From Actinoplanes sp. NBC_00393 (GTDB taxonomy: Bacteria > Actinomycetota > Actinomycetes > Mycobacteriales > Micromonosporaceae), in NCBI RefSeq assembly GCF_036053395.1, contig NZ_CP107942.1:6528501-6592500 (forward strand): DNA of 64,000 bases. Direction: 5' to 3'. The notes under the pieces are model-generated. The model made no database searches. It was not told where the DNA came from and saw only the letters and a program-made list of their open reading frames with translations. Below, piece by piece: positions 49,708 through 58,946 of the stretch (position 1 is the stretch's first letter; each line of letters begins with the position of its first letter). Made by a program: the position numbers and the translations under genes.

Positions 49708-52287
49708 ATGACGGATGCCCTCCAGGCCCCGAAACCCCGCGTGCCCGAACAGGCCGCTCTCACCCTCGGCGTGGAGGAAGAGCTCCACGTCGTCGATCTT
49801 TCCACGCGCGAACTCGTACCCCGGGCTCCGGAGATCCTGGACCGGCTGGACGGCGCGCACTTCTCCGCCGAGCTGCACCGCACGGTGGTGGAGACCAACA
49901 CACCGGTGAGCGCAACCCTGGATGACCTGCGGAACGGCGTCGCGCAGCGACGGCGGACCGCGATCAGTGTCGCCGAGTCCCTCGGCCTCGGCCTGGTCGC
50001 CGCCGGCACCGTGCCGCTGGTCGACCTGGACTCGCTGCCGATTACCCCCACCTCCCGCTACCAGCGGATGCTGCACGAGTATCAGATGCTGGTCCGTGAG
50101 CAGCTGATCTGCGGCACCCAGGTGCACGTCGGTGTCCCGGACCGGGACGAAGCAGTCTCAGTCGCCCAGCGGGTCGCGCCGGCCCTGCCGGTTCTGCTGG
50201 CGCTTTCCACCAGCTCGCCCTACTGGATGGGCGAGGATTCCGGGTACGCCAGCGTCCGCTCGCTGGTCTGGATGCGCTGGCCGACCGCCGGCGACAGCGG
50301 CCCGCTCGCCTCCGCCGCCGAGCACGAGGCGCTGGTCAGCGACCTGATCGCGTCCGGGACGATCAGCGACCCGAAGATGGTCTACTTCGACGTCCGGCCG
50401 TCCGCGCACGTGCCGACCGTGGAGCTGCGGGTCACCGACTCCAGCCCGGACACCGAGACGATCGTCCTGCTGGCCGGGATCTTCCGGGGCCTGGTGCTGC
50501 GTGCCCGCGAGGAGCACCGCGCCGGAGTCCCGCTGCCGGTCGCCCGTCCGCCGCTGCACCGGGCCGCGATGTGGCGCGCGGCCCGCTCCGGGCTCGAGGG
50601 CGACCTGCTCGACCTGCCCCGGTCACCGGTGCCGATCCCGGCCGCCCTGGCCGTCGAACGGCTGATCACCGAGCTACGGCCGCAGCTCGAGGAGCTGGGC
50701 GACTGGGACCAGGTCTACGACCTCACGGTCCGGGCGATCAGCCAGGGCAGCTCGGCGGCCCGGCAACGACGCGCCCTGGCCCGCCGCGGACGGCTCTCCG
50801 ACGTGGTGGACCTGCTGGTGGCCGACACCCGAGGCGGGGTCACCGGCGCCGGTCCGGCCGGCACGCCGGCGCCGACCCGGATCGAGGCGTACGTGGCACA
50901 GGGCGACGAGGCGTTCCCGGACGGGCGGGTCGACCCCGCGTACGCCGGGATCCTGCCGGTGCTCACCTCGCTCGGCTCGACCGGGCTGCGGCACCGCGAG
51001 GACGTCCGCGACGACGAGCAGCGCGCCCGCGGGATCACGTTCAGCGTGGCCGGGGAGGCCGCCACCCGGCTTTTCCCGTTCGACCTGGTGCCCCGGATCG
51101 TGCCCGCCGACGACTGGCGGCCGCTGCGCGAGGGCCTGGTCCAGCGGGTCCGGGCGCTGGACATGTTCCTCAACGACATCTACGGCGACCGGCAGATCGT
51201 CGCGGACGGGACCGTGCCGGAGTGGGTGATCAACGGCTCGCCGGAGCTGCGGGCCAGCGGTGCGCTGATCCGGCGCCGGGCGGTACGCACCCAGGTGGCC
51301 GGCGTCGACCTGGTCCGGGACGGCGAGGGCCGCTGGTGTGTGCTGGAGGACAATCTGCGGGTTCCGTCCGGCATCGCGTACGCCATGCAGAACCGCCGTC
51401 TGACCTGGAGCGTCCTGCCGGAGCTGCCCCGGCCGGCCGCCCTGCTGTCGGTGGAGGACACCCCGAAGCTGCTCAAGCAGGCGCTGCTGGAGGCGGCCGG
51501 TCCGGCGGCCGGCGACGACCCGGCGCTCGTGGTGCTCAGCCAGGGCCCGGACGACTCGGCCTGGTTCGAGCACAAGATGCTCGCCGAGGCGATGGACGTG
51601 CCAGTGGTCCGCAGCACCGAGCTCTACGTCGACGAGGGCCGGGTGTGGCGGCTGCGCGACGGTCACCGGCATCCGGTCGACGTGATCTACCTGCGGATGG
51701 GCGAGGACAGCCTGGTGCACTCCCCCGGCGCGGACGGCATGCCGCTGGGTCCCAGCCTGGTCTCCGCGTTGCACGCGGACACCATCGTGCTGGCCAACGC
51801 GCTGGGCAACGGCATCGGTGACGACAAGGCGGTGTACGCGTACGTGCCCCGCATGATCGAGTACTACCTGGGTGAGAAACCGCTGCTCGCCGACGTGCCC
51901 ACGTACCTGTGCGGCATCCCGGACCAGCGCACCGAGGTGCTGTCCCGCCTGGACGAGCTGGTCTGCAAACCGGTCGACGGTTACGGCGGCGACCGGATCG
52001 TGATCGGCCCGCACGCGTCCGCGGAGGACCTGGACGCGCTGCGCCGGCAGATCCAGACCGCGCCGCACCGCTGGGTGGCCCAGGAGCTGGTCAACCTCTC
52101 CACCCACCCGGTCTTCGACGGTCACCGGCTCGCCCCGCGGCACGTCGATCTGCGGGCGTTCGTGTTCACCGGCGCCCACTCGTCGGTGGTCGCCCCGGCG
52201 GCGCTGACCCGGGTCGCCCCGGCGGGCAGCATGATCGTCAACTCGTCCCGGGGCGGCGGCTCGAAGGACACCTGGTTGCTCGGATAG
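49708..52287 (+). CDS. Carboxylate-amine ligase fused to circularly permuted ATP-grasp
   Basis: An 859-residue fusion. Residues about 12-370 are a GCS2/YbdK-like ligase (LTLGVEEELHVVDLSTRELV; GTQVHVGVPDRDEA; KMVYFDVRPSAHVPTVELRV), which joins a carboxylate to an amine with ATP. Residues about 410-859 are a circularly permuted ATP-grasp (DUF404/407 type): RALDMFLNDIYGDRQIVADG, WCVLEDNLRVPSGIAYAMQN and NALGNGIGDDKAVYAYVPRM. ATG at 49708 follows GAAGG; TTG at 49687 is an alternative. It is the first gene of a three-gene operon, with AsnO-like amidotransferase 25 bp downstream. It probably builds a dipeptide-like substrate for amidation. Two ligase domains on one chain suggest two successive couplings. 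Confidence 0.88.
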   Translation: MTDALQAPKPRVPEQAALTLGVEEELHVVDLSTRELVPRAPEILDRLDGAHFSAELHRTVVETNTPVSATLDDLRNGVAQRRRTAISVAESLGLGLVAAGTVPLVDLDSLPITPTSRYQRMLHEYQMLVREQLICGTQVHVGVPDRDEAVSVAQRVAPALPVLLALSTSSPYWMGEDSGYASVRSLVWMRWPTAGDSGPLASAAEHEALVSDLIASGTISDPKMVYFDVRPSAHVPTVELRVTDSSPDTETIVLLAGIFRGLVLRAREEHRAGVPLPVARPPLHRAAMWRAARSGLEGDLLDLPRSPVPIPAALAVERLITELRPQLEELGDWDQVYDLTVRAISQGSSAARQRRALARRGRLSDVVDLLVADTRGGVTGAGPAGTPAPTRIEAYVAQGDEAFPDGRVDPAYAGILPVLTSLGSTGLRHREDVRDDEQRARGITFSVAGEAATRLFPFDLVPRIVPADDWRPLREGLVQRVRALDMFLNDIYGDRQIVADGTVPEWVINGSPELRASGALIRRRAVRTQVAGVDLVRDGEGRWCVLEDNLRVPSGIAYAMQNRRLTWSVLPELPRPAALLSVEDTPKLLKQALLEAAGPAAGDDPALVVLSQGPDDSAWFEHKMLAEAMDVPVVRSTELYVDEGRVWRLRDGHRHPVDVIYLRMGEDSLVHSPGADGMPLGPSLVSALHADTIVLANALGNGIGDDKAVYAYVPRMIEYYLGEKPLLADVPTYLCGIPDQRTEVLSRLDELVCKPVDGYGGDRIVIGPHASAEDLDALRRQIQTAPHRWVAQELVNLSTHPVFDGHRLAPRHVDLRAFVFTGAHSSVVAPAALTRVAPAGSMIVNSSRGGGSKDTWLLG

Positions 52288-52312
52288 CAGTCGATTTAAG
52301 GAGGCTCCACTC

Positions 52313-54079
52313 ATGTGCGGAATCGCCGGCGAACTTCGCTTCGGCGACCGGCCCGCGGACACCGACGCCGTCCGGCGGATGTTGCCCTGTCTGGAATCGC
52401 GGGGCCCGGACGGGGAAGGCCTGTGGGAACACGGCCGGATCGCCTTCGGGCACCGACGGCTGAAGATCATCGACCTGTCCGAGAAGGGCGGTCAGCCGAT
52501 GACCGACCCCGAGCTCGGGCTGACCGTGGTGTTCAACGGCTGCATCTACAACTATCAGCAGCTCCGCGACGAGCTGTCGAAGAGCGGCTACAGGTTCTTC
52601 TCCACCTCGGACACCGAGGTGATCCTCAAGGCGTACCACCGGTGGGGTGCGGACTGTGTCACCCGGTTCTTCGGGATGTTCGCCTTCGCGGTCGCCGAGC
52701 ACGACACCGGGACGGTCACCCTGGCCCGGGACCGTCTCGGGATCAAGCCGATCTACCTGGCCGAGTCGCCGGGGCGGCTGCGCTTCGCGTCGACCCTGCC
52801 GGCGCTGCTCGCGGCCGGTGGCGTGGACACCACGATCGACAAGGTGGCGTTGCAGCACTACATGACGTTCCACTCGGTGGTGCCGGCGCCGCGCACCATC
52901 CTCTCCGGGATCCGGAAACTGCCGCCGGCCACGGTACGGGTGATCCGCGCCGACGGAACGACGTCGGAGCGGGTGTACTGGGAGGCCTCGTTCACGCGTT
53001 TCGAAGAAGAACAGGACTGGGCCGACGCCGTGCGCGAGAAGCTGCGTACCGCGGTGGACCGGCGGATGGTCGCCGACGTGCCGGTCGGGGTGCTGCTCTC
53101 CGGGGGCCTCGACTCCAGCCTGATCGTGGCGCTGCTCGCCGAGCAGGGTCAGCAGGGGCTGACCACGTTCAGCATCGGGTTCGAGTCGGGTGGTGGGGAG
53201 AGCGGTGACGAGTTCGAGTACTCGGACCTGATCGCCCGCAAGTTCGACACCGTGCACCACCAGATCCGGATCGGCAAGGACCGGTTCCTGCCGGCGGTGC
53301 AGCGGACCGTCGCAGCGATGAGCGAGCCGATGGTGAGTCACGACTGCATCGCCTTCAACCTACTCAGCGAAGATGTTGCGAAGCATGTCAAGGTCGTGCA
53401 ATCTGGGCAGGGAGCGGACGAGATCTTCGCCGGATACAGCTGGTACCCACCCCTTGACGGCGTGCCTCGGGAACGCGCTGTCGACGCGTACGCGAAGGAG
53501 TTCTTCGACCGGCCACATGCGGACCTGGCCCGGCAGCTCAACCCCGCCTGGCTGCTGGATCGCGACGTCAGTCGCGAATTCGTCGCGGAAAGCTTCGGCC
53601 GGCCCGGCGCCACCACCGCCGTCGATGCCGCCCTGCGACTCGACTCCCAGGTGATGCTCGTCGACGACCCGGTCAAGCGAGTGGACAACATGACGATGGC
53701 GTGGGGCCTGGAAGCACGCGTACCGTTCCTGGATCACGAACTTGTGGAACTCGCGGCGGCCTGCCCGCCCGAACTGAAATTGGCGCAGGACGGCAAGGGA
53801 GTGCTCAAGGAAGCGGCCCGCGGCCTCGTGCCGGACGAGGTCATCGACCGGCCCAAGGGCTACTTCCCGGTGCCCGGCATCCGGCACCTGGAAGGGGCGA
53901 TGCTCGAGAAGGTGCGCGACGCGCTGCACGCGCCGGCCGCCCGGGAACGGGCGCTGTTCCGGCCGGAGTACGTGTCGGAGCTGCTCGCCGACCCGAACAC
54001 GGCGCGCACGACGCTCGGGGCGAACCAGTTGTGGCAGCTGGCGCTGCTGGAGATGTGGTTGCAGGACAAGGGGATCTAG
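52313..54079 (+). CDS. asnO: N-acetylglutaminylglutamine amidotransferase-like asparagine synthase
   Basis: A 588-residue class II glutamine amidotransferase. MCGIAGELRFGDRP exposes the N-terminal nucleophile Cys after Met removal. The glutaminase domain runs to about 210. The synthetase domain has the PP-loop PVGVLLSGGLDSSLIVAL (about 260) and VVQSGQGADEIFAGYSWYPP. The SGYRFFSTSDTEVILKAYHR and YSWYPPL segments are typical of the NAGGN amidotransferase group, normally part of a three-gene operon with a GNAT/ATP-grasp protein and a peptidase. Here the partners are a GCS2/ATP-grasp fusion and an S9 peptidase. GGAGG precedes ATG at 52313. The product is probably an amidated peptide osmolyte; the exact one is unknown. 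Confidence 0.87.
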   Translation: MCGIAGELRFGDRPADTDAVRRMLPCLESRGPDGEGLWEHGRIAFGHRRLKIIDLSEKGGQPMTDPELGLTVVFNGCIYNYQQLRDELSKSGYRFFSTSDTEVILKAYHRWGADCVTRFFGMFAFAVAEHDTGTVTLARDRLGIKPIYLAESPGRLRFASTLPALLAAGGVDTTIDKVALQHYMTFHSVVPAPRTILSGIRKLPPATVRVIRADGTTSERVYWEASFTRFEEEQDWADAVREKLRTAVDRRMVADVPVGVLLSGGLDSSLIVALLAEQGQQGLTTFSIGFESGGGESGDEFEYSDLIARKFDTVHHQIRIGKDRFLPAVQRTVAAMSEPMVSHDCIAFNLLSEDVAKHVKVVQSGQGADEIFAGYSWYPPLDGVPRERAVDAYAKEFFDRPHADLARQLNPAWLLDRDVSREFVAESFGRPGATTAVDAALRLDSQVMLVDDPVKRVDNMTMAWGLEARVPFLDHELVELAAACPPELKLAQDGKGVLKEAARGLVPDEVIDRPKGYFPVPGIRHLEGAMLEKVRDALHAPAARERALFRPEYVSELLADPNTARTTLGANQLWQLALLEMWLQDKGI

Positions 54080-54089
54080 AGGGGGACAG

Positions 54090-55958
54090 ATGGATGGTCA
54101 GCTCCACCGGGTCGACGTCACCATGCTGCCGACCGGCTGGCGGGCACACGAGTCGGAGGTGGCCGGCAACTGGTCACCGACACTCTCGCCCGACGGGCGG
54201 CACATGGCTTACGTCTCCGACCGGGGCGGCGTACCCGCGGTCTGGGTGCAGCCGGTCGGCAGTGAGCTGACCTTCCGGGTCGACACCGGCGGCGAACCGG
54301 TGTCCGCGGTCCAGTGGTCGTCCGGCGGCGGCTGGCTCGCCTGCCAGATCGCCCCCGGCGGCGCGCCCCGCAACGAGGTGTGGCTGGTCCGCCCGGACGG
54401 CACCGACCTGCACCAGGTCGCCGGCTTCGGCGCGGACACCGCGGACAACATGCGCTGGCTGCCCGGCCGCTCTTTGCTGGCCCTCACCGAGAACCTGACC
54501 CGGGCCGTGCTCATCGACGTGGTGAGCGGGGCCAGGCGGGTGGTTGCGCAGGGCGAGCTGCTTTCGCTTCTCGACGTGGACCCGGCCGGGCGCTTCGCGC
54601 TTCTACGGTACGGGCCACGCGGCGCCCGCCACATCGTGCTCCGCGACCTGTCCACCGGCGACGAGAAGCCGATCACCAGCGGCGAGCAGGCCGTCTTCAG
54701 CCCGGGCGGCGGCTGCGTGTACGCCCTGAGCCAGGACGGCGAGTTCCCCGTCCTGCTCCGCATCGCCGGCGACGCCGTGGAGGCCCTGACCCCCTCGGCG
54801 GACGTGCCTACCCCGGTCGGCTCGCCCCCGGTCGGCTCGCCCATCCCCGCCGGCTCAGCCACCCCCATCGGCTCGCCCACTCCCGTCGGCTCTCTCGGCG
54901 GGGAGGTGGAGACTTTCGCGGTGACGGCGGATGGTCGTACCGCTGCGGTGCTCTGGAATGTGCGCGGTGGCGAGTCGGAGGTCGCGTTGCTCGACCTGGA
55001 CCACGACGGTGATCGCGTGCCCAGCCGGCTCGCGCCGCTGCCCGGCCGGGTGGTCAGCGGGCTGGCGTGGAGTTTCGACGGTTCGACGCTGGCTCTCACC
55101 GCGGAAGGGCCCGGCCAGCCGCACGGGGTGTGGGTGTGCGCGCGGGACGGCAGCGAAATCCGCAAGGTAGCCGCGCTTCCCGCGGCGCCCGACGCGGTCC
55201 GGCCGACGCTGGAGTCGTTCTCCGCGCACGACGGGCTGACCCTCACCGGATGGCTGTTCCGGCCGGACTCGGCCGGCCCGCATCCGACCGTGCTGTGGTT
55301 CCACGGTGGCCCGGAAGCACAGGAACGCCCTGGTCACGGGCCGCTCTTCCAATCGCTGGTCAACCGCGGGATCGCAGTCTTCGCGGCGAACGTGCGCGGC
55401 TCGTCGGGCTTCGGACGGTCGTTCGTCGACGCGGACAACGGGGCACTGCGATACGGCGCGATCGAAGACGTGCGGTCGTGCGTGACCTACCTGCGCTCCG
55501 CCGGGATCGCCGGCCGGGTCGGCATCATGGGCCGGTCGTACGGCGGCTACTTGACGCTGGCCGCGCTGACAACGTTCCCCGACCTGTTCGATGTCGGCAT
55601 CGACGTCTGCGGAATGTCCAACTTTTCCACGTTTTATCAGCACACAGAGCCTTGGATCGCGGCTGCTGCCGTCAGCAAATACGGCGACCCGGTCCACGAC
55701 GCCGACCTGCTGCGCGACCTTTCCCCGATCACCCGGATCGACCGCCTGCGGACCCCGCTGATGGTCGTCCACGGCGAGAACGACAGCAACGTCCCGGTAA
55801 TCGAGGCCGAACAGGTGGTGGCGGCATTGCGGGCGCGCGGCGTGCCGCACCGCTACCTGCTGTTCCCCGGCGAGGGCCACGAACTGCTGCACCGCTCATC
55901 CCGCGCCGCCTACCTACAGGCCACCCTCGACTGGCTGGAGACCCACCTGACTGCGTGA
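54090..55958 (+). CDS. S9 family prolyl oligopeptidase-like peptidase
   Basis: A 622-residue serine peptidase. Residues 1-350 form a beta-propeller (NWSPTLSPDGRHMAYVSDRG; DGSTLALTAEGPGQPHGVWV). The alpha/beta-hydrolase part has VLWFHGGPEAQERPG, the nucleophile elbow GIMGRSYGGYLTLA (Ser about 483), VVHGENDSNVP (Asp about 565) and FPGEGHELLH (His about 597). No signal peptide, so it is cytoplasmic. A Pro/Gly/Ser insertion with repeated PVGSP units lies near 235-270 in the propeller. ATG at 54090 follows AGGGGG; it starts 10 bp after the amidotransferase stop, so it is co-transcribed. It could process or recycle the peptide made by the two preceding enzymes. Confidence 0.9.
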   Translation: MDGQLHRVDVTMLPTGWRAHESEVAGNWSPTLSPDGRHMAYVSDRGGVPAVWVQPVGSELTFRVDTGGEPVSAVQWSSGGGWLACQIAPGGAPRNEVWLVRPDGTDLHQVAGFGADTADNMRWLPGRSLLALTENLTRAVLIDVVSGARRVVAQGELLSLLDVDPAGRFALLRYGPRGARHIVLRDLSTGDEKPITSGEQAVFSPGGGCVYALSQDGEFPVLLRIAGDAVEALTPSADVPTPVGSPPVGSPIPAGSATPIGSPTPVGSLGGEVETFAVTADGRTAAVLWNVRGGESEVALLDLDHDGDRVPSRLAPLPGRVVSGLAWSFDGSTLALTAEGPGQPHGVWVCARDGSEIRKVAALPAAPDAVRPTLESFSAHDGLTLTGWLFRPDSAGPHPTVLWFHGGPEAQERPGHGPLFQSLVNRGIAVFAANVRGSSGFGRSFVDADNGALRYGAIEDVRSCVTYLRSAGIAGRVGIMGRSYGGYLTLAALTTFPDLFDVGIDVCGMSNFSTFYQHTEPWIAAAAVSKYGDPVHDADLLRDLSPITRIDRLRTPLMVVHGENDSNVPVIEAEQVVAALRARGVPHRYLLFPGEGHELLHRSSRAAYLQATLDWLETHLTA

Positions 55959-56104
55959 TGCGCAATTGCGGAGTCAGCAATCGACGTCACAACGCTTCGC
56001 AATTCCATTGCACCCTGCCACCTTCCGGCTACCCAGCGCAGTCACCTTCACTGCCGTAATCACGTTGCAACAAGGTAGGTGGAGACGACTCGGGAGAGAT
56101 TGCA

Positions 56105-57931
56105 GTGGAAAATGGGGAACAGCCGCGCGACGAAATCACACCACCGACAGATCCTCCGAAACGGATTCGCCGTCTCTACATCGCCATAGGCGCAGGACTG
56201 ACCATCGCTCTGCTGGCCGGCGCCGGGCTGACCGGTCTGCACGGAGTCACGACGAAGGATCACCTTTACCAGGCTGCGGGTCTATTCCGGGAACTGCGCC
56301 AGGAACTTGTCGACACCGACTTGGACGCCGCCAGAGGCACTGTCGTCGAATTGCAGCGGGAGACGAGGTCAGCACGAGATGCTACGGACGGCTGGGACTG
56401 GGCGACCGCGAGCCGGATTCCCTTCGTGGGCGATGACATCACCACGGTACGGACCGTGTCGAGAACCCTCGACGAACTGACTCACGGCGGCTTGCCACCT
56501 CTTCTTGATGCCGCTTCCCTGCTCGGTCCCGAAACTTGGGCACCCAGTGGTGGCAAATTGAACGTCGCCAACATTTCAGCGGCATCATCCCGGATTGCCA
56601 CGGGTCTGGCTGCGATTCAGAGTGCCCGGAGATCCGTCGCGACCATCGGCACCGCGGGTCTGACGGATCAGCTGTCGGCTGCGGTGCGCGAAATGTCGGA
56701 CGGGCTCGCCGACGCCGAGCGGTTGGTCGGCGTGGTGGACCGCGCCGCACGGCTGCTGCCCGGCTTGCTCGGTGCGCGCGGGCCGCGTCATTACCTCGTC
56801 CTGTTCCAGAACAACGCCGAGGTACGAGCGACCGGCGGCATGCCTGGTGCTTATGTCGTGGTCAAAGCAGATGCGGGCGCCGTGAGCATCTCCGATGGGG
56901 GTAGTACGACGTCGGATCTCCAGCCGTTCGACAGCCCCGTGCTGCGCCTGAGCACCGACATGGAGTCGTTGTACACCGACCGCCTGGCCACCTTCCCGGC
57001 GAATGTGAATCTGACCCCGGACTTCCCCCTTGCCGCCCAGCTTGCCCGCGCCATGTACCAGAAGCGCAAGCGACTTGCGGTCGACGGCGTGATCGCGACC
57101 GACCCCGTGGCTCTGTCCTATCTCCTTCGCGTGACGGGTGCGGTGAAGGTCTCGGGGGGCGAGCCGTTGACTGCCGACAACGCCGTCCGCTTGCTGCTGT
57201 CCGAGGTCTATTCGCGATATCCGGATCCGTCGGATCAGGACACCTATTTCTCCGCCGCAGCGCAGGCCGTGTTCGCCGCGCTCCTGACGGGCCGCGGCGA
57301 GCCTCAGGGCTTCATCAGCGCGATTGCCAGGGCTGCGGGAGAGCGCCGCCTTCTGGTCTGGAGCGCCGATCCTGAGGAGGAGGCGATCGTGACCGACACG
57401 GTTCTGGCTGGAAGGATGCCGAACGACGACGGCAGGACTCCCACCGTGGGCGTTTTCCTCAATGACGGCGGCGGGTCAAAGCTGAGCTACTACTTGGTTC
57501 CCAGTGCGATGCTGCGCGTCGGTGACTGCGAGACCGACGGCGGGCGAGCCATGCGATTGAAGGTGACCATCGGCTCCACCGCGCCGAGATCGGGACTGCC
57601 CGACTACGTCACCGGGCTGGCTCTTTCCGGCGACAAGTACACGTCGCGAACCAACGTCATGATTTTCAGCCCGACGGGCGGTGCGGTGGAAAGCGTCGAG
57701 GAAGATGGCGAGCTCATCGATTTCGGCACCGGCATGGAAAGGAATCGTGGGGTTGGAGTCATCACCCTAGACCTGCCCCCGGGAAAGACCAGAACTCTCG
57801 ACATCACGCTACGGGCCGGGACGATCCCGGATGCAGAGGAGGCGGTAACCGCACGCCTGTGGACGACGCCGACCGTTCATCCCTGGAAGTCGTCGGTCAC
57901 CGGTGGAGCCGCCTGCTCCGGAGCCCGATGA
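56105..57931 (+). CDS. DUF4012 membrane-anchored protein (exopolysaccharide associated)
   Basis: A 608-residue protein. A cytoplasmic N-terminus and one membrane span (IAIGAGLTIALLAGAGLTGL, about 24-44) lead to a large extracellular region. LVLFQNNAEVRATGGMPGAY (about 237-257) is the hallmark of DUF4012, found with exopolysaccharide and cell-wall glycan clusters in actinobacteria. GTG at 56105 follows GGGAGAG. The codon use, with more A/T at third positions than genes before 55 kb, marks the beginning of a compositionally different block. It may act as a LytR-CpsA-Psr-like or export partner; function is unproven. Confidence 0.85.
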   Translation: MENGEQPRDEITPPTDPPKRIRRLYIAIGAGLTIALLAGAGLTGLHGVTTKDHLYQAAGLFRELRQELVDTDLDAARGTVVELQRETRSARDATDGWDWATASRIPFVGDDITTVRTVSRTLDELTHGGLPPLLDAASLLGPETWAPSGGKLNVANISAASSRIATGLAAIQSARRSVATIGTAGLTDQLSAAVREMSDGLADAERLVGVVDRAARLLPGLLGARGPRHYLVLFQNNAEVRATGGMPGAYVVVKADAGAVSISDGGSTTSDLQPFDSPVLRLSTDMESLYTDRLATFPANVNLTPDFPLAAQLARAMYQKRKRLAVDGVIATDPVALSYLLRVTGAVKVSGGEPLTADNAVRLLLSEVYSRYPDPSDQDTYFSAAAQAVFAALLTGRGEPQGFISAIARAAGERRLLVWSADPEEEAIVTDTVLAGRMPNDDGRTPTVGVFLNDGGGSKLSYYLVPSAMLRVGDCETDGGRAMRLKVTIGSTAPRSGLPDYVTGLALSGDKYTSRTNVMIFSPTGGAVESVEEDGELIDFGTGMERNRGVGVITLDLPPGKTRTLDITLRAGTIPDAEEAVTARLWTTPTVHPWKSSVTGGAACSGAR

Positions 57932-58098
57932 TGCTACCGGCCTCGCCGGCCTAACAACGGCGTTCGAGAACAGAGAACTCTTAAGGGTTAGTCCGGGCGG
58001 TTCCGCATGCCGGATTCTGCCGCCAATTTCAGATGTGCGCGCCGAATTGAGGAAATATAAGGGAGGGGAGGTTTGGCGAGGTATGAAGAAGGAGAATC

Positions 58099-58689
58099 AT
58101 GAGCCGTATTCGTGGCTCCGGACTACTCATGGCGGTCGCTGCCGCCCTGACTACGGCAGTAGCGGCATTGACCATAGCGCCGGCGGCGGTATCGGCCGCG
58201 CCGAGGAAGCTCTATCCGCCGGCACCCCCCTCACTCACCGTCAACCGCGGCGTCGTGAAGTTCGGCGTGACGGTTCGTGCCAAGGGCAACCAGTGGGCAC
58301 CGCGTGAACGGGTTTATGTACTCGTCACGTTCAAGCCGAAGAACTCGCAGAAGCGGTACGTGAAACGAAAGGGCATCGTTACCGCCGACCGCAGGGGACG
58401 GTTCGCGTTCAACCTCAAGTCCTCCCGCCCGGGCCGGATCATCATTAACGCGCGAGGAACCAGGTCGGAAGGTTCCTCCTCGGCATACGTGTTCGTCATC
58501 GACAAGCGAGCCCGGGGGCACTCCGTGAAGCCGTTCGTGCCGGCCGCGTCAACGACTCGGCTGGAGGCGGCCCCGGAGCCGCGGACTGACCCGATGGTCG
58601 GCGCAGCGCTCGGTGGGCTCGGATTGCTCGCGCTGTCCGGCGGCGCCATCACGACGGCAACATTGGTCCGCCGTCGTCGGCGCGGCTGA
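58099..58689 (+). CDS. Secreted, membrane-tethered hypothetical protein of the exopolysaccharide locus
   Basis: A 196-residue protein. Signal peptide MSRIRGSGLLMAVAAALTTA with an ASA-type cleavage near 33. The mature domain (about 40-135) is a beta-sandwich-like segment (VKFGVTVRAKGNQWAPRERV; RPGRIIINARGTRSEGSSSA). A C-terminal hydrophobic helix followed by RRRRRG (VGAALGGLGLLALSGGAITT) anchors it, but no LPxTG motif is present. GAAGGAG upstream supports ATG at 58099. It lies between the DUF4012 gene and the tyrosine-kinase gene, before a strong terminator. Function unknown; surface display is likely. Confidence 0.7.
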   Translation: MSRIRGSGLLMAVAAALTTAVAALTIAPAAVSAAPRKLYPPAPPSLTVNRGVVKFGVTVRAKGNQWAPRERVYVLVTFKPKNSQKRYVKRKGIVTADRRGRFAFNLKSSRPGRIIINARGTRSEGSSSAYVFVIDKRARGHSVKPFVPAASTTRLEAAPEPRTDPMVGAALGGLGLLALSGGAITTATLVRRRRRG

Positions 58690-58715
58690 CGCGGCTCGGC
58701 GGTTCATCGCCCGGC

Positions 58716-58752
58716 ACGGCCCTCCCCAGCAGCGCTGGGGAGGGCCGTTGTT
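58716..58752 (+). terminator. Rho-independent-type terminator
   Basis: A perfect 15-bp stem, ACGGCCCTCCCCAGC (58716-58730) with GCTGGGGAGGGCCGT (58734-58748), 3-nt AGC loop, followed by TGTTGT. It ends the DUF4012/secreted-protein unit before the kinase gene. Confidence 0.9.
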
Positions 58753-58946
58753 GTACCAGCGTGCCATGCACTGCTCTTTGCCGGCACCGCGCTCCGAATG
58801 GGGCCAAGGCGCATTTTCACGAAGCAGTCTCAAAAAATCCGCGAAGGTGACAGCGGACCATTTCTCACGCGTCAGAATGGTCGTCGCGCCGACAATGGAG
58901 TACGTTGTGCAAGATCCGCCCGCACTTCCGCCATCTAAGGATATAC

